Source of the DNA: Syngnathus acus
Lineage: Eukaryota; Chordata; Actinopteri; Syngnathiformes; Syngnathidae
Assembly: GCF_901709675.1 (NCBI RefSeq)
Contig: NC_051105.1
Coordinates: 4,641,104 to 4,705,103, forward strand
Direction: 5' to 3'
Length of the DNA: 64,000 bases
Shown: piece after piece, positions 1 to 14,053 of the stretch
Layout: every line of letters starts with the position of its first letter
Position numbering within the stretch: the stretch's first letter is position 1
Position numbers and translations under genes: made by a program
The notes under the pieces: generated by a model
Told to the model about the DNA's origin: nothing
The model's input: only the letters and a program-made list of their open reading frames with translations
The model's database searches: none

Positions 1-265
1 CATACACAGACATAATTATACTACTCATTGACCTCAAGGATAACTAGCAAATAACCATAACAGATGCTCAACTCGTTTTTTGAAATTGACAAACAGATCA
101 GGAAATATTGAACTATGACTCATGCAATTATGTTACGTGGTTGACAATATATTATGAGCGTTTGGGCTTTAAATGTTTTTATGGCTTTTTAAAATAGTTT
201 GCCATTTTTAGATTTGCACTACACACCAGATCAACTTTTGTAATGGATTTCTGCCTGTCTTCCAG

Positions 266-3200
266 GTTGTGTATGCTTTGCTGATGCCAGCCAGCGCCGC
301 TTTGGGCGAGGATGCTAGTGACTTTCAGTACAACTTCCTGAAGAGCGGTGGCTTGCCACTGGTGTTGAGCATGCTCACCCGGAATAACTTCCTGCCGTCA
401 GCCGACATGGAGACACGGCGCGGGGCTTACCTCAATGCACTGAAAATCGCCAAGCTCCTCCTCACTGCTGTAGGATTTGGTCATGTGAAAGCTGTGGCAG
501 AGGCCTGCCAGCCCACCGCTGAGGGAAATATCCCCGTTTCCCCGGTTAGCCTACAGATGGAAAAATTTGAAAAATGTTTCCCCAAATGTTCTGATTGAAA
601 CTTTACTGATGATAATCTTACTTCACTCTCCAATTCCTAACAGATTAATCAGGCCACTCACGATCAGGCTCTGGTGCTGCAGAGTGCCCTGCAAAACATT
701 CCAAATCCTGCCTCAGAATGTATGCTGCGCAACGTAGCCATCCGCCTGGCACAGCAGATTTCTGATGAGGTAACTACAAATGTATTTTGTCTCAGGTTTG
801 AAGATTGCTTTCTCCAGATGGTATCTTTCAGCTCCTTCCACAGTTGTTCAATAAGATTTTAGATCAGGGCTTGCAGAAGGACGCTTCAGACTGTCCAATT
901 CTTTGCTCTTTGCAATTCTTGGGTGTTTTAGATGTGTTATGGGTCATTATCCTGTTGCAAAACCCCATCCCTTGCGACTGAGACCAAGCTGACACAGGGC
1001 AGCCATTTTCTCTCTAGCTGATTATCCGAGAAGCTTTGTGGGGTTTTATTCCGCTCCCTTAAATGTTGTGTTGCCTCCCATGAAGTCCACTTTGACTCAA
1101 CTGGGACAATCTGATGTACCTTGACCTTGGAGATGACTTTTAATTTGTATGGAGGTTGTCCTGGGCTCTATTTTTACCATTTGTATTATGAGCTTGTGAT
1201 CAGTTTTCCCCTTGTGGCCCGCATGAAGGTTGGCAATAGTCCCGTAGATGAAATTTCTGAACAGGAGTATTTGAGATGGTCTTACAACCTTTAACTTCAG
1301 TGTGCGGTCTATATTTGTGTCTTACCTCCCGAGCCAGCTCTTTCACAGTCTGTGCTCCATGTGTGTGGTACAAACCAACATTGCTTCAAAGTGATAACTT
1401 CTCATCCTTAAAAGGTTGACTGACTGTCAAGACAAATGTGATGCTAATTAAATGATGCTACATTTGGATTTATTTCTACTGTTGTGAATTGTCTTCCTGT
1501 GTATATTAATGGATGTTGTCATGGCACTTTCAGAATTTCTTCCAGACATCAAAGTCTATTCCAGACATCTGTGTCATCAGAGAGGTACAGAAAATAGTGT
1601 GGGCCTCAGGCTGTGGCACGGTGCAGCTTGTCTTTAGTTCTAATGAAGATATCAGCAAGATATACGAGAAGGTAAATATCTATGAATGGCTGAGAACTTT
1701 ACGATGGCAGTTTTTTTTTTTTTTTTTAAATTTTGTTTTTCCTTATCAGACGAACGCAGCTAAGGAGCCAGATGAAGAAGACGAGCAGGTGTGTTGCGAG
1801 GCCTTGGAAGTGATGACATTATGTTTTGCCTTGATGCCCACAGCCCTTGACACCCTCAGTAAGGAGAGGGCATGGCAAACCTTCATTATTGACTTGCTGC
1901 TACACTGCCACAGCAAGTAAGTGCGCTGCGCTACTGTGTTGGATATGTTAAGCATAGATGACTAAGCAGCAGCAGCAGCATAGGTTGACATTTGCAGTTT
2001 TTATAGCATGGTTTTCTCTACCTTTGACAGATCAGTGCGTCAGATGGCCCAGGAGCAGTTTTTCCTCATGGCAACCAGGTGTTGCATGGGCCACAGACCC
2101 CTCCTTTTCTTTATTACCCTCCTTTTCACTGTTCTGGGGGTGAGTAACACAAAACGACGTGCTCTTTTTCCAGCTGATTACATCTAACTTTCCTCGCCTG
2201 CGTACAGACCACCGCTAAGGAGCGAGCTAAACACGCCGGGGACTACTTCACTTTGCTCCGGCATCTCTTGAACTATGCCTACAACAGCAACATCAACCTG
2301 CCAAATGCCGAGGTGCTGCTCAACAATGAGATTGACTGGCTCAAAAGGATAAGGGTAGGCAATCCTTTGTTTTTTTTCCGCTTAGCATGGGATTCATTTT
2401 TGTAGTGTGTCGCCATTGTCAATGTGAGGTGATGTGACTGGTCTTGCATCTTCTAGGATGAAGTCAAGAGGACAGGCGAGACCGGTGTGGAAGAGACCAT
2501 CTTGGAAGGCCACATTGGTGTCACCAAGGAGCTTCTTGCCTTCCAGACTCCTGAGAAGAAGTATTACATTGGCTGTGAGAAAGGAGGCGCTAACCTCATC
2601 AAGGTACACTTGATGCATGTCGTTCCATTTGCATTTTATGCTTGTGAGATTAAGGGAAGGATTTTTACATCTGTCGACGTAAAACGCCACTGTTCTTCCA
2701 TCCTGATGTGATAAAACAACGATTGCTGTCCAACAATTATTATATAGTTGCTAAAATTCATTTTGTTCATCATCAGGAGCTGATTGACGACTTCATCTTC
2801 CCGGCGTCAAACGTTTACCTGCAGTACATGAAGAGTGGCGAGTTCCCCACGGAGCAGGCCATTCCAGTGTGCAGCGCCCCAGCCTCCATCAACGCTGGCT
2901 TTGAGCTCCTGGTCGCGCTTGCTGTCGGCTGTTTCCGCAACCTCAAGCAGATCGTCGACACGCTCACGGACATGTACTATTTGGGTAGGTCATTGGTTTA
3001 AAAGAGGCTTTTCCCTGCTTCTTTCTCCCCAAGATCTAAACCCTAATTACAGATATTGCAATATTTTGAGCTCTTCCACATCTCTCTCCAGGCGGTGAAA
3101 CGTTAACAGAGTGGGAATACCTGCCTCCTGTGGGCCCACGGCCAAATAAAGGCTTTGTGGGTCTGAAGAACGCTGGGGCCACGTGTTACATGAACTCTGT

Positions 3201-6200
3201 AATTCAGCAGCTGTACATGATTCCTCCCATTCGCCACGGCATCCTGGCCATCGAGGGCACGGGAACCGATGTGGACGATGACATGTCAGGCGATGAGAAG
3301 CAGGAGAATGAGGTACTGACAGGACATTATAGTTTAATGGCCAAATATGGCATTGTAGAATTGCTTAACTTTTGTTCCAACAGACGAACGTGGATCCTCG
3401 TGATGAAGTGTTTAGCTATCACCACCAGTTTGACGATAAGCCTGCCAGTAAAGCAGAAGACCGGAAGGAGTACAACATTGGAGTTTTGCGTCACCTGCAG
3501 GTCATTTTTGGCCACCTGGCTGCTTCCAGACTGCAGTACTATGTCCCAAGAGGCTTTTGGAAGCAATTCAGGTATGTAATTTGGTCATTTCCACTGGTTT
3601 GATTTGGAAAGGTGACGTACGTTCTATTTGTGGTCCTGCAGGTTATGGGGTGAACCTGTGAATCTAAGGGAACAGCATGACGCTTTAGAGTTTTTCAATT
3701 CTTTGGTGGATAGTTTGGATGAAGCACTGAAGGCCTTGGGTCATCCCGCTATGCTTAGCAAAGTGCTAGGAGGCTCTTTTGCCGATCAGAAGATCTGTCA
3801 GGGATGCCCTCACAGGTGAGTATTGTTTTTGCATCTCGAAGAATGTGACCATGCCTTCTACAATCATGCGACACTTTTTGAATAAACATCCAACATCAGA
3901 TAAGCGTCATTATTGGTACAATTTGTTTTTTTTCTTGTTATAATGTGACCCACACAAAACATTTCCACTGCCCATCCGTTTAGAAGATTGACTTGTTGGC
4001 AAGGCATTAGGCAGAAACTGTTGCTCTCTTGTGTGGAACAACTCTTGTTACATGTTGAATCATACACAGTGTCAAATTCAATGGGATTGTGATGCAAATG
4101 CAAAAAAACAAAAGAAATCTATTTGCTCTGTTTTCAGATATGAGTGTGAGGAGTCATTCACAACACTTAATGTAGACATCAGGAATCACCAGAACCTTTT
4201 GGACTCAATGGAGCAGTACGTCAAAGGAGATCTCCTTGAGGGAGCCAACGCATACCACTGTGAAAAGTGTAATAAGAAGGTAAGATAAGAATTATAAGAA
4301 GGAGAGCACCTGTTTGTTTTTAATGTATAAAATGATTGCGATGTAATGGGTAGATTTGTAATGCATCAATTTGTTTTTTATTTTGGTGGGGGTCTTCTTG
4401 TTAAGGTGGACACAGTCAAGCGACTTCTGATCAAGAAGCTGCCGCCGGTCCTTGCTATCCAACTGAAGCGCTTTGACTATGATTGGGAGCGGGAATGTGC
4501 CATCAAGTTCAATGACTACTTTGAATTTCCGAGGGAGTTGGACATGGAGCCATACACAGTAGCGGGCGTGGCCAAGATTGAGGGCGATGACGTCAACCCG
4601 GAGAGCCAAGTGATCCAGCAGAACGAGCCCTCTGAACCCACCCCTGTGGGCAGCTCCAAGTACCGTTTGGTGGGGGTGCTGGTCCACTCGGGCCAGGCCA
4701 GCGGCGGACATTACTACTCGTACATCATCCAAAGAAATGGAGGCGATGGCGAAAAGAACCGCTGGTACAAGTTCGATGACGGCGACGTGACGGAATGCAA
4801 GATGGATGACGAGGAGGAGATGAAGAACCAGTGCTTTGGCGGCGAATACATGGGCGAGGTGTTTGATCACATGATCAAAAGGATGTCGTACCGAAGACAG
4901 AAACGATGGTGGAATGCCTACATCCTTTTCTATGAGCGTATGGACTCCCTAGACAAGGACAGTGAGCTTGTCAAGTACATCTCCGAGTTGACCATCTCCA
5001 CTGCGAAGCCGCATCAGGTCAAGATGCCTGGTGTAATCGAGTGCAGCGTCCGCAAGCAGAACGTCCAATTTATGCACAACCGAATGCAATACAGCCTGGA
5101 ATATTTCCAGTTCATTAAGAAACTTCTGACCTGTAACAGTGTCTATTTAAACCCTCCTCCAGGTATGTGTTTTGTCTGAGCATTGCTAAATCATCATCAC
5201 AACACCAATAGGCACTTTACATTTACAATGTGGCTTCATAAGGTTAACCACCATGTTAGCTCAAAAAGCGGCTGTCCCTTTAATGGACACCACCGCGGTC
5301 AGATAGATACCAACCTTTTCCCATCAGGAAAAAAAAGTTCAATCTTAGTTCATAACCGCCGTTGTCCATATGGTTAACTGCTGAGTTAGATCAAAGTATT
5401 TTTTCCGAATGAAAATACCAGCAGCCATCGAAGACGTACATGTTGTAAACTGCACAGTACAAAGATGAGCTTCCATTCTGTGGGGACATTGGATTTAACA
5501 GCTATAAGCATTTTTCTGCATTTATGCTTCATAACTGTGCTTTTAAACTCCAGTGCGTTACTTTTTTTTTTTTTTATGTAGGGATGATGTCTAGTCTGAA
5601 GTCAATTATCATCCCAGTGACACAATCACTGCACGATGTTGTTGATGATTTCAAGAAAAAGAAAATTCCTCAAATAGCCTCATCCAAGCATGCCTAATTT
5701 TTTTTATGGTGGCTGTAATTGCATCACATCATCATCATCATGTGTTGCAGTAAAAATGTTTACCGCAGTACATGTGGCTGTCATCTGTAAAGCTGAAGTT
5801 TTGAGATAACACCGCATTTTTCGTCAAAATCTGAACAAACACAACAAATGGATTGTTTTATTTGGCTTTGTTAAACTGTTTTCTCAAATGCTTTAAATCA
5901 GTAGAGACCGCTGTTCCAAGCCTTGCTCTTTCTTTCTTTCGGTCAGGGCAAGACCACCTTCTGCCAGAGGCTGAGGAGATTGCTATGATCAGTGCTCAGC
6001 TGGCTGCTCGGGTCCTCTTTAGCACAGGCTTCCACACCAAGAAAGTAGTCAGGGGTCCTGCCAGTGATTGGTAAGCAGCCTTTTCGTTTTTTCTCCCTCC
6101 ATTTTATCCTCCTTTAAACGTGCCTTCTCCATTATAAGGTATGACGCCCTTTGCATCCTGCTGAGACATAGTAAGAATGTACGCTACTGGTTTGCACACA

Positions 6201-9200
6201 ACGTCCTGTTTGCCTACCCCAACCGCTTCTCCGAGTACCTACTGGAGTGCCCGAGCGCTGAGGTGCGTGGCGCCTTTGCCAAGCTCATCGTTTTCATCGC
6301 TCACTTCTTGCTGCAAGACGGCCCCTGCCCCTCCCCCACTGCCTCGCCCGGAACATCTGCTCAGGTTTAGCTTTTTGTTCGTGGCTTTTAAGACGATTTG
6401 AGGTTTCCCCACTTGATACGCTTGAAGTAATTTGTTGGATTTTATGTTGATCAGGGCTGTGATAACCTCAGTCTAAGTGACCACCTGTTAAGAGCTGTCC
6501 TCAACTTGCTCAGACGAGAGGTTTCCGAACACGGCCGTCACCTGCAACAGTACTTCAACCTCTTTGTCATGTATGCCAATCTGGGTAAGGAGTGTACAGC
6601 CCACCTGTCATGCACATCTGCAGGAATTTACTGTATTAATTCCTGTTAATGCATTTCTTACATTTTTTCCCCCCTCCCTTATCTGCTCTTTTCCTCCTCC
6701 GCACAAAGGCTTGGCAGAAAAGACCCAGCTGCTAAAGCTGAATGTGCCTGCCACGTTCATGCTAGTAGCGCTGGACGAAGGCCCCGGCCCCCCCATCAAG
6801 TACCAGTACGCTGAACTGGGCAAGCTCTACACGGTGGTCTCTCAACTGGTCCGCTGCTGTGACGTATCATTGCGCATGCAGTCGTCAATCAATGGTGCGT
6901 TGTCCTCCACTTTCAGCTGCCTGAATTCAGATGCATATAAGTTGAACACTATGGTAGCGCTTCCCAATGAGGATCATCATCCTTGCTCAGGATATAGTGA
7001 CTGACAAACCAGGCACTCTGAGCTTCTGTGCTGTGTTGCCAGAGCTTTGAGCTGAGGGGCTACGTCCGCTCACACAAACACACACGTTCACAGACACATT
7101 CTAATAATTGCACACCTTTCTATGCAGGTAACCCCCCTCTGCCTAACCCCTACGGGGACACCAACCTGACAGCCCCGGTAATGCTGGTGCAGCAGCTTGT
7201 GGCTGAGATCCTGTTTGTGAGGACCAGCTATGTGAAGAAGATCATTGAGGACTGCAGCAACTCTGAGGAGACGGTGAAGCTTCTCCGCTTCAGCTGCTGG
7301 GAAAACCCCCAGTTTTCCTCCACTGTACTCAGTGAGCTACTGTGGCAGGTAAACCTTAACAATCATCACCACCACCAGAATTTCGCTATTGGTTGCATGT
7401 GGGCTTAAATGAAGTGTTTTGACTTGTGCACAGGTGGCATATTCCTATAACTATGAGTTGAGGCCTCACTTGGACTTGCTGCTACAAATCCTTCTCATTG
7501 AGGACTCCTGGCAGACTCACAGGTCAGACTTGATTGCTAAAATCGGAAACGGAAATTATTTTTCATGTACAATTTTTACCTTTGACCAACTTGACTACTT
7601 ACTATGGACTGAAAATGAGATCACGTGCTCACCAAGTCAAATGCATTTTAAAGATGTTATTTGTGCATAAAAAAAGTTATCAAATGATAGATGTAACTTT
7701 TTATTGCTGCTAATGGCTAAATTAAGTAAATTGTCCCAAGACGTTTCCAGTGTGTCTTGCGCTGGATTCCAGCTCCCTAACACTACAACTGTCTGGTGTT
7801 GACAATAAATCATCTGGCAAATAATTCATTGGTCAAATGCTGGAGCGGTTGCTGTGCTTATGTTACAATAACAATCGAAGAAAAGTGGTTGCTCCTCATG
7901 GCAAACCTTTGTTGAATATTCTCATGTCAATAGTGATTTACTCTGTAACAAGCCACTACCTGCACTGATTGCCTCCAAGAATTAGAAGTAAAAGATGTGA
8001 ACATGGTCCTGAGATTCTTTACCTCAACAAGAAATTCTGTTAATCTGTTAATTGTAACTGGCTTGTAGACGGCAGTGATGAGAAGCAAGGTTGGTCCATG
8101 CGTCCAACATGGAACAGTGCTCCTCTTCCACTGATTGGTAGAAAAATTGTTGGAGAAGCAACCAAAATAACAATGTTTGATAATAATGCTCTTCTCCGTG
8201 TTTTTGTGGTGTAGGATCCATAATGTTCTGAAGGGAATTCCCGATGACAGGGATGGTCTCTTTGACACCATCCAGCGTTCCAAAAACCACTATCAGAAAC
8301 GGGCATACCAGTGCATCAAGTGTATGGTGGCCCTCTTCAGTAATTGCTCTGTGGCTTACCAGATCCTCCAGGTATACCTGATCACATCATTCCTAAATGA
8401 TATAAATGAACTTGGGCAGCATGTTCGGAGTAGTGCTTGGCGCATTTGCCTCACATTGGGCTCACATTTATTTGCATGTTTTCGTCTTGCTTTGCATTGT
8501 TTATTCACGTCTGCCGTGTTCATGCAGAGTAACGGTGATCTGAAACGAAAGTGGACGTGGGCTGTAGAGTGGCTCGGCGACGAGCTCGAGAGGCGGCCAT
8601 ACTCCGGCAACCCGCAGTACACGTACAACAACTGGTCACCTCCGGTCCAGAGCAATGAAACGTCCAACGGTTACTTCCTGGAGCGCTCGCACAGCGCACG
8701 CATGACTCTTGCCAAGGCCTGCGAACTTTGTCCTGAGGAGGTAATGACTTGGCACACCCAACACAATATGCAGCGCATTCATGCATGTATGACACGCGCT
8801 TTTAGCATTTTGTTGGTTGGGTACTACCGAAGCAGCAGATGCAGTTAGAAGTTCTTCAAATTTCAGAAGAGAATTTTATCCGATCAGAAATCAATTAAAA
8901 CAGCTCACCCTTTGAAGTCTTTTGATAGAGGCTTCAGGAGGTCCATGATAGACATTTTTGAGAAATCGATATTAAAATGTCAACACAAGCATGGACAATG
9001 TCAAACTAAAATGTGAAAAGTATTGTGTCAACAATTGCAATGAATATTTATGGTTTACATTTTTTTCAAAGGACTTTATTGCTCCAGCTTTTATTGGGGG
9101 TCAGGAGTAGTTCGTATTTCACATTAGGGTATTTAAATGTCCCAAAGCTAAGGTAGTTGTGCTAAAAGTAGCGGCTTATAGTTCGGAAAATACGGTACTT

Positions 9201-10675
9201 AGCCAAAGTCGCCCCAAACTTTACCCCGCTGTTGGTCTTTGTAGCCTCTGCTGTGAAGAATGATACATGAATTAAAGTGGTAGGCCTGGAGTGAAATGCA
9301 TGTTGGAAAATGTCAGTCAGGTGCTTTAAGTTGCTGAGTTTTGAGTAGCCATGCAAATGGGCCCCCCATCTCAAACCCCCAACCCCTCATTACACTGAGC
9401 GTTGTGTGTGTAATTGGTTGTATTTGTTAATGTTTAAAAGAATTTCAGTGGAGTGACATGCTTCTTGTAATATTTCATACACAGCTCAAGTGTACTCAGG
9501 GAAGCCCAGGGAAGGTCAGTATTCCAGGCACCACGGGATATGGAAAAGGTCAAATTACTGGTGTTAAGGGTTACTGTGGTTATAAACTGACCTCCCACCC
9601 ATCTTATTTTCCTTTCTTATAACTTGATTAGTCATCTGTGGCTTAAGGTACATAAAGAATGATGTGTATGAATGAAAGAGGTATTTGTGTATGTCAGTAT
9701 TGAAATTGATTGACCAATCCCATAGTTTTAAATTAATCTCAAATATCATACGGGTGCATGCAGTCAATATATGCGTGTTGTTTTCCTGTCCTGTTTGCAG
9801 GAGCCAGATGAACAGGAAGCCCCTGACGATCAAGACTCTTCGCCGCCTGAGGACACTTCTTTGTACCCACACTCTCCTGGAACGACACAGTTTCAGCAGG
9901 TAGTCATAACCAAACGGTACAGATGTACAATTTAGTTCATGATGCTGGTAACAATTTGAGGTCTAAAAATCCAATACACAAACATTTGTATGTACCGTAA
10001 TTTTCGGAGTATAAGTCGCACCGGAGTATAAGTCGCACCAGCCATAAAATGCCCAAAAAAGTGAAAAAACCCCATATATATGTATATAAATCGCTCCTGA
10101 GTATAAGTCGCCCCCCCACCCAAACTATGAAAAAAAAAACGCGACTTATAGTCCGAAAATTACGGTATACAAATATTACATTTGTATGTATACCAATTAC
10201 TGATGAACCACTTCACAGAATCCCGAGTTCTTTTCATAACATGATTTTGTGGTTGTGGTTTTAGGTTCAGTATACTGTACATTGACTGTTAAAAAAAAAT
10301 AAATAAGTTGTCCTCTGTGTAGTCAGATTAAAACTAAAAAAAAAAGCAAATCTGAATAAGTCATCATCAATCCTTGAACATCTTCCTGTATATTATTATA
10401 TTTTTGTATACGCTCTCCTCCAGAACAACCACCCACATGGGCAGCCATACACTGGCCCCGCCGCGCAGCACATGAACAACCCTCAGCGCCCCGGCCCTGC
10501 CTCAGCTCCACCCCCGGGCCCCACGCAGGCTCCGACTCCAGTTCCAGCCCCAGGCCCCGGCGGCCCCAGCCCAGGCCCGAGAGCACAAGAGAATTCGGAG
10601 AGCACGGAAGAGATAGCCCCTGCCCCGACCCCAGCCCCCGCCTCCACCCCGGCTCCCGCCCTGCCTAAGGAATAA
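266..10675 (+). CDS. usp9x: USP9X, ubiquitin-specific protease 9X, C-terminal part (5' end outside window)
   Basis: Large cytosolic deubiquitinase that removes ubiquitin from many substrates. Exons I place: 266-544, 644-769, 1534-1671, 1750-1916, 2031-2139, 2208-2354, 2457-2603, 2777-2984, 3092-3312, 3384-3571, 3642-3815, 4138-4279, 4406-5162, 5947-6070, 6139-6364, 6455-6584, 6709-6894, 7128-7348, 7434-7522, 8215-8371, 8528-8740, 9801-9899, 10424-10675 (TAA). They sum to 4,500 nt, 1,499 codons plus stop, with all phases matching. The USP domain starts near 3150: catalytic Cys codon at 3184-3186 in GATCYMN, catalytic His codon at 4709-4711 in SGGHYYSY, about 312 codons apart as in the human protein, and the acidic FDDGDV follows. 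Cys pairs in CQGC and CEKC form the zinc-binding insert. The last exon is odd: a Pro/Ala-rich stretch replaces the short human tail. The first donor (544, GTTAGC) is weak. Identity is certain; the first exon boundary is the least sure. Confidence 0.97.
845..1405 (-). mobile_element. Degraded Tc1-like transposon fragment in USP9X intron
   Basis: The intron 770-1533 is filled with sequence that, on the minus strand, resembles the transposase part of fish Tc1-like elements as I remember them (stretches around 940-1010 and 1075-1300). It has no open frame of useful length, is internally shortened and I cannot find its terminal repeats. It is an old relic. Classification is from memory and needs a repeat-library search. 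Confidence 0.55.
9169..9197. repeat. Relic end of the 175-bp TA-flanked MITE family
   Basis: Positions 9171-9197 match one end of the MITE described at 9993-10167 (the CGACTTATAGTCCGAAAAT...TACGGTA end) with a few changes. No matching opposite end is visible, so this is a truncated copy in the large USP9X intron 8741-9800. Confidence 0.6.
9485..9514 (+). other. Candidate 30-nt cassette exon in USP9X
   Basis: A 30-nt segment preceded by TTTCATACACAG and followed by the good donor AAG|GTCAGT. It lies in the phase-0 intron between exons 8528-8740 and 9801-9899, so inclusion adds ten codons, [10 protein letters not shown], without shifting frame, just before the acidic C-terminal tail. There is no transcript evidence here, so it is an inference from splice-site pattern and length. 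Confidence 0.4.
9993..10167. mobile_element. 175-bp MITE, copy 1, TA-flanked
   Basis: Element with terminal inverted repeats TACCGTAATTTTCGG / CCGAAAATTACGGTA and internal ATAAGTCGC repeats, in the last USP9X intron. It is nearly identical to 26737-26911 in reverse orientation and has the same length. If the outer TA at each end is read as target duplication, the element is CCGTAATT...AATTACGG, the pattern expected of a Tc1/mariner-type MITE. Non-autonomous, no coding capacity. Confidence 0.85.
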
Positions 10676-12256
10676 CGCCACCTTTCCTCGAAGCCTCCTT
10701 TACCGCCTCATCCCTCCTCTGCTGTGCCTGGATCCTCTGTCGACCCGCTCTCCTTACTCCTCTGCTCTTCTTGGTTCTCAGAGCGTAGCCAGCGGGGGGG
10801 GGGCACAGGAGTGGAGAAAGTGAATTTGAAGAGTTCTAAATCAATAAATGGAGAAAAAAAAAAAAAAAGAAAAAAACCCGAACTGGCGATGATGGAAGGT
10901 GTACATAATGTTAATGTTTGGTGACTGTTGGGATTGCCCAATAGCATCACTCGCTGTGCTTCGCTGTTGGGATAGAGGTTGCAGATCATACTGATGACAA
11001 CAATGGATACTATACAGAAAAACATCCCTGCCCAAAAACGAAACACTTTGTTTTCGTCACCCATGTTCCGCAGTCAAAGTTTGCTCCAGCCATGGGATGG
11101 TTTAACGGCCATTCAACTGTAGAAGAAGATGCCGAAGAAGGATGCGTTTGTTATTCTCACCAGTATGTTGTTGTTGTTCATTAGCTCCCCCTGGCGTCAA
11201 GTTTGTTTGATGGCTGGGTGGGCTTTTACGCTGTTGGACGTGAAAAAGCAGTTAATGCAACATTTGGTCGACGAATCATTGCCTTTTTTTGGGGTTTTTG
11301 TTAATATTTTTTATGCTCAGTCAATATGCTGTAACATTTAGCATGGCTTCTCACCAGAATAGTGTAGCCCGAGCAAGGACGTTCATAACAACCTAAAGCT
11401 GTTCTTATTCCACATCTTCACAGGGGGTGCGTTACTCTGAGGATTTTTTGTTGTTGTTTTCTACTCATCTACAATGAGGGCAATATTTTTGAACCAATGT
11501 ACGACTAAGTGGCTTTTCAATTCCACATTTAATCCTACTCATTTGGCAGTGGAGTTTGGCCGGTGGGATAGACGGCTTAGGGAGGAAAAAAATCCCCCAC
11601 GTCCCAACCCCAGAAAAAAAAAAAAAGAATGCAACAGAATTGCAGCACCGGCGACCATCTTTGTGGTGTATCATAGACAGCGTGGTTTAGCTTCCGTCAC
11701 CTCTGTGGAGCCGGCACCACCCATGCCATGTTGAGATGAGACCTGCTTGGGGTTCACCCACCAGTCACAACACAGGAGGTGGTGCTTAGGAATAGCAGCT
11801 GGTTAGTCACATTGCAACTAACTTGTGATTCTGTAGTAAAAAGGTAAACATAAGTAAATACTGTATTTAATTGGTAACTTGAATACGTGTTTTTCTTTCC
11901 TCTTTTTTTTTTTTTTTTTTGTCTAAAACATACCAAATACTCCTGCAAATGAAAATATTCTGCCCACCGTATTATATTTAAATATTTTGCTCTTATTTTA
12001 TAGAATTTATTTTGTTGTATTTCACTAAAAAATAGAATTTGATTTAAAAGGAACATTTTTGTCCTTTTGTTATTTTTAAAGACAATATTGACTGTACAGA
12101 GTTCTAATCTGCGCCCTGTTTTTTGCCGACTTTTGTTTTGGCCATGGTGTGACATTGAATTCTGGAGCTACAGTCGCGATGTGGACTTTCACTTTGTGAG
12201 GTTTTTTTTGTGCACAGAAATATAACAAAAAAAGCATTGCGCCCTTAGCAAATAAA
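10676..12256 (+). other. USP9X 3' untranslated region
   Basis: Follows the TAA at 10673-10675. It contains an early polyadenylation signal AATAAA at 10843-10848 and a later one at 12251-12256. I see no coding signal inside. A run of A/T tracts (11911-11930, 12000-12080) is typical of a vertebrate 3'UTR. The two signals suggest short and long mRNA forms. The end is inferred from the signal, not seen. Confidence 0.6.
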
Positions 12257-12397
12257 GAACATGGAATCTTTGTCTGTGTCATGATTATTTCTCGACAAAT
12301 CTAAAGTGGTGGAACATTTTAAGACAATAACACAATTTATTCAGCAATTGTAGCAGTCATTGAACTTTTTGACTTTTTGTTGCTTTTTAGGTTTCAA

Positions 12398-12480
12398 GCA
12401 AAGTCAAAGTCTGCTTTATTGTCAATTTCTTCACATGCCAAGACACAAAGATATATAATCAGAGTAAAGAATCAACACCA
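12398..12480. repeat. Dispersed fish repeat fragment
   Basis: The stretch containing TCAAAGTCTGCTTTATTGTC and TTCTTCACATGCCAAGACA is, as I recall, a very common interspersed sequence of teleost genomes, often at 3' ends of genes. The family is not resolved here. The rest of 12257-12883, between the convergent USP9X and RPL8 genes, shows no feature I can support. Confidence 0.5.
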
Positions 12481-12883
12481 AGTGGGACACAATCATGATG
12501 TAAATACAAGTATTTAAATACATTTATCAGCCTTGTTATAGCTCTGACGTTACACGAGAGAGAGCCTTGTTATCATGAACTCAATAGTATTTGAGTCATT
12601 GACCACTCGGAAAAAGAGCTTGCATATTGAGACACCTATATTTATTCAATTGCATCTCTTACCATTTATGTTCAAATGTTATCCAATCCCCCCCTCGCTT
12701 CGGCATTGTGGTAACCTCATGTTCAACATTTTAACTTGGACCAAAAGCATTAGGCATTTTCTTCAAATGATTAGAACTTTGAACTGTTGGTTGTGTTTTG
12801 TAAATATTTGGCAACTACGTGTTTGAACACAAACTGGCAAAAAAAAAAACATGAAACAATGATACTTTGGAACATTTTTTTGT

Positions 12884-12889
12884 TTTATT
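12884..12889 (-). terminator. RPL8 polyadenylation signal
   Basis: TTTATT on the plus strand reads AATAAA on the minus strand, 11 nt after the RPL8 stop codon (12900-12902). A very short 3'UTR is usual for ribosomal protein genes. Confidence 0.8.
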
Positions 12890-12899
12890 TTGAATAAAC

Positions 12900-14053
<1,154 letters not shown>

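Noticed and set aside
4292-4870. 192-codon open frame on the minus strand
   Set aside because: It is antisense to the USP9X catalytic exon, whose plus frame is clearly conserved; it is a shadow.
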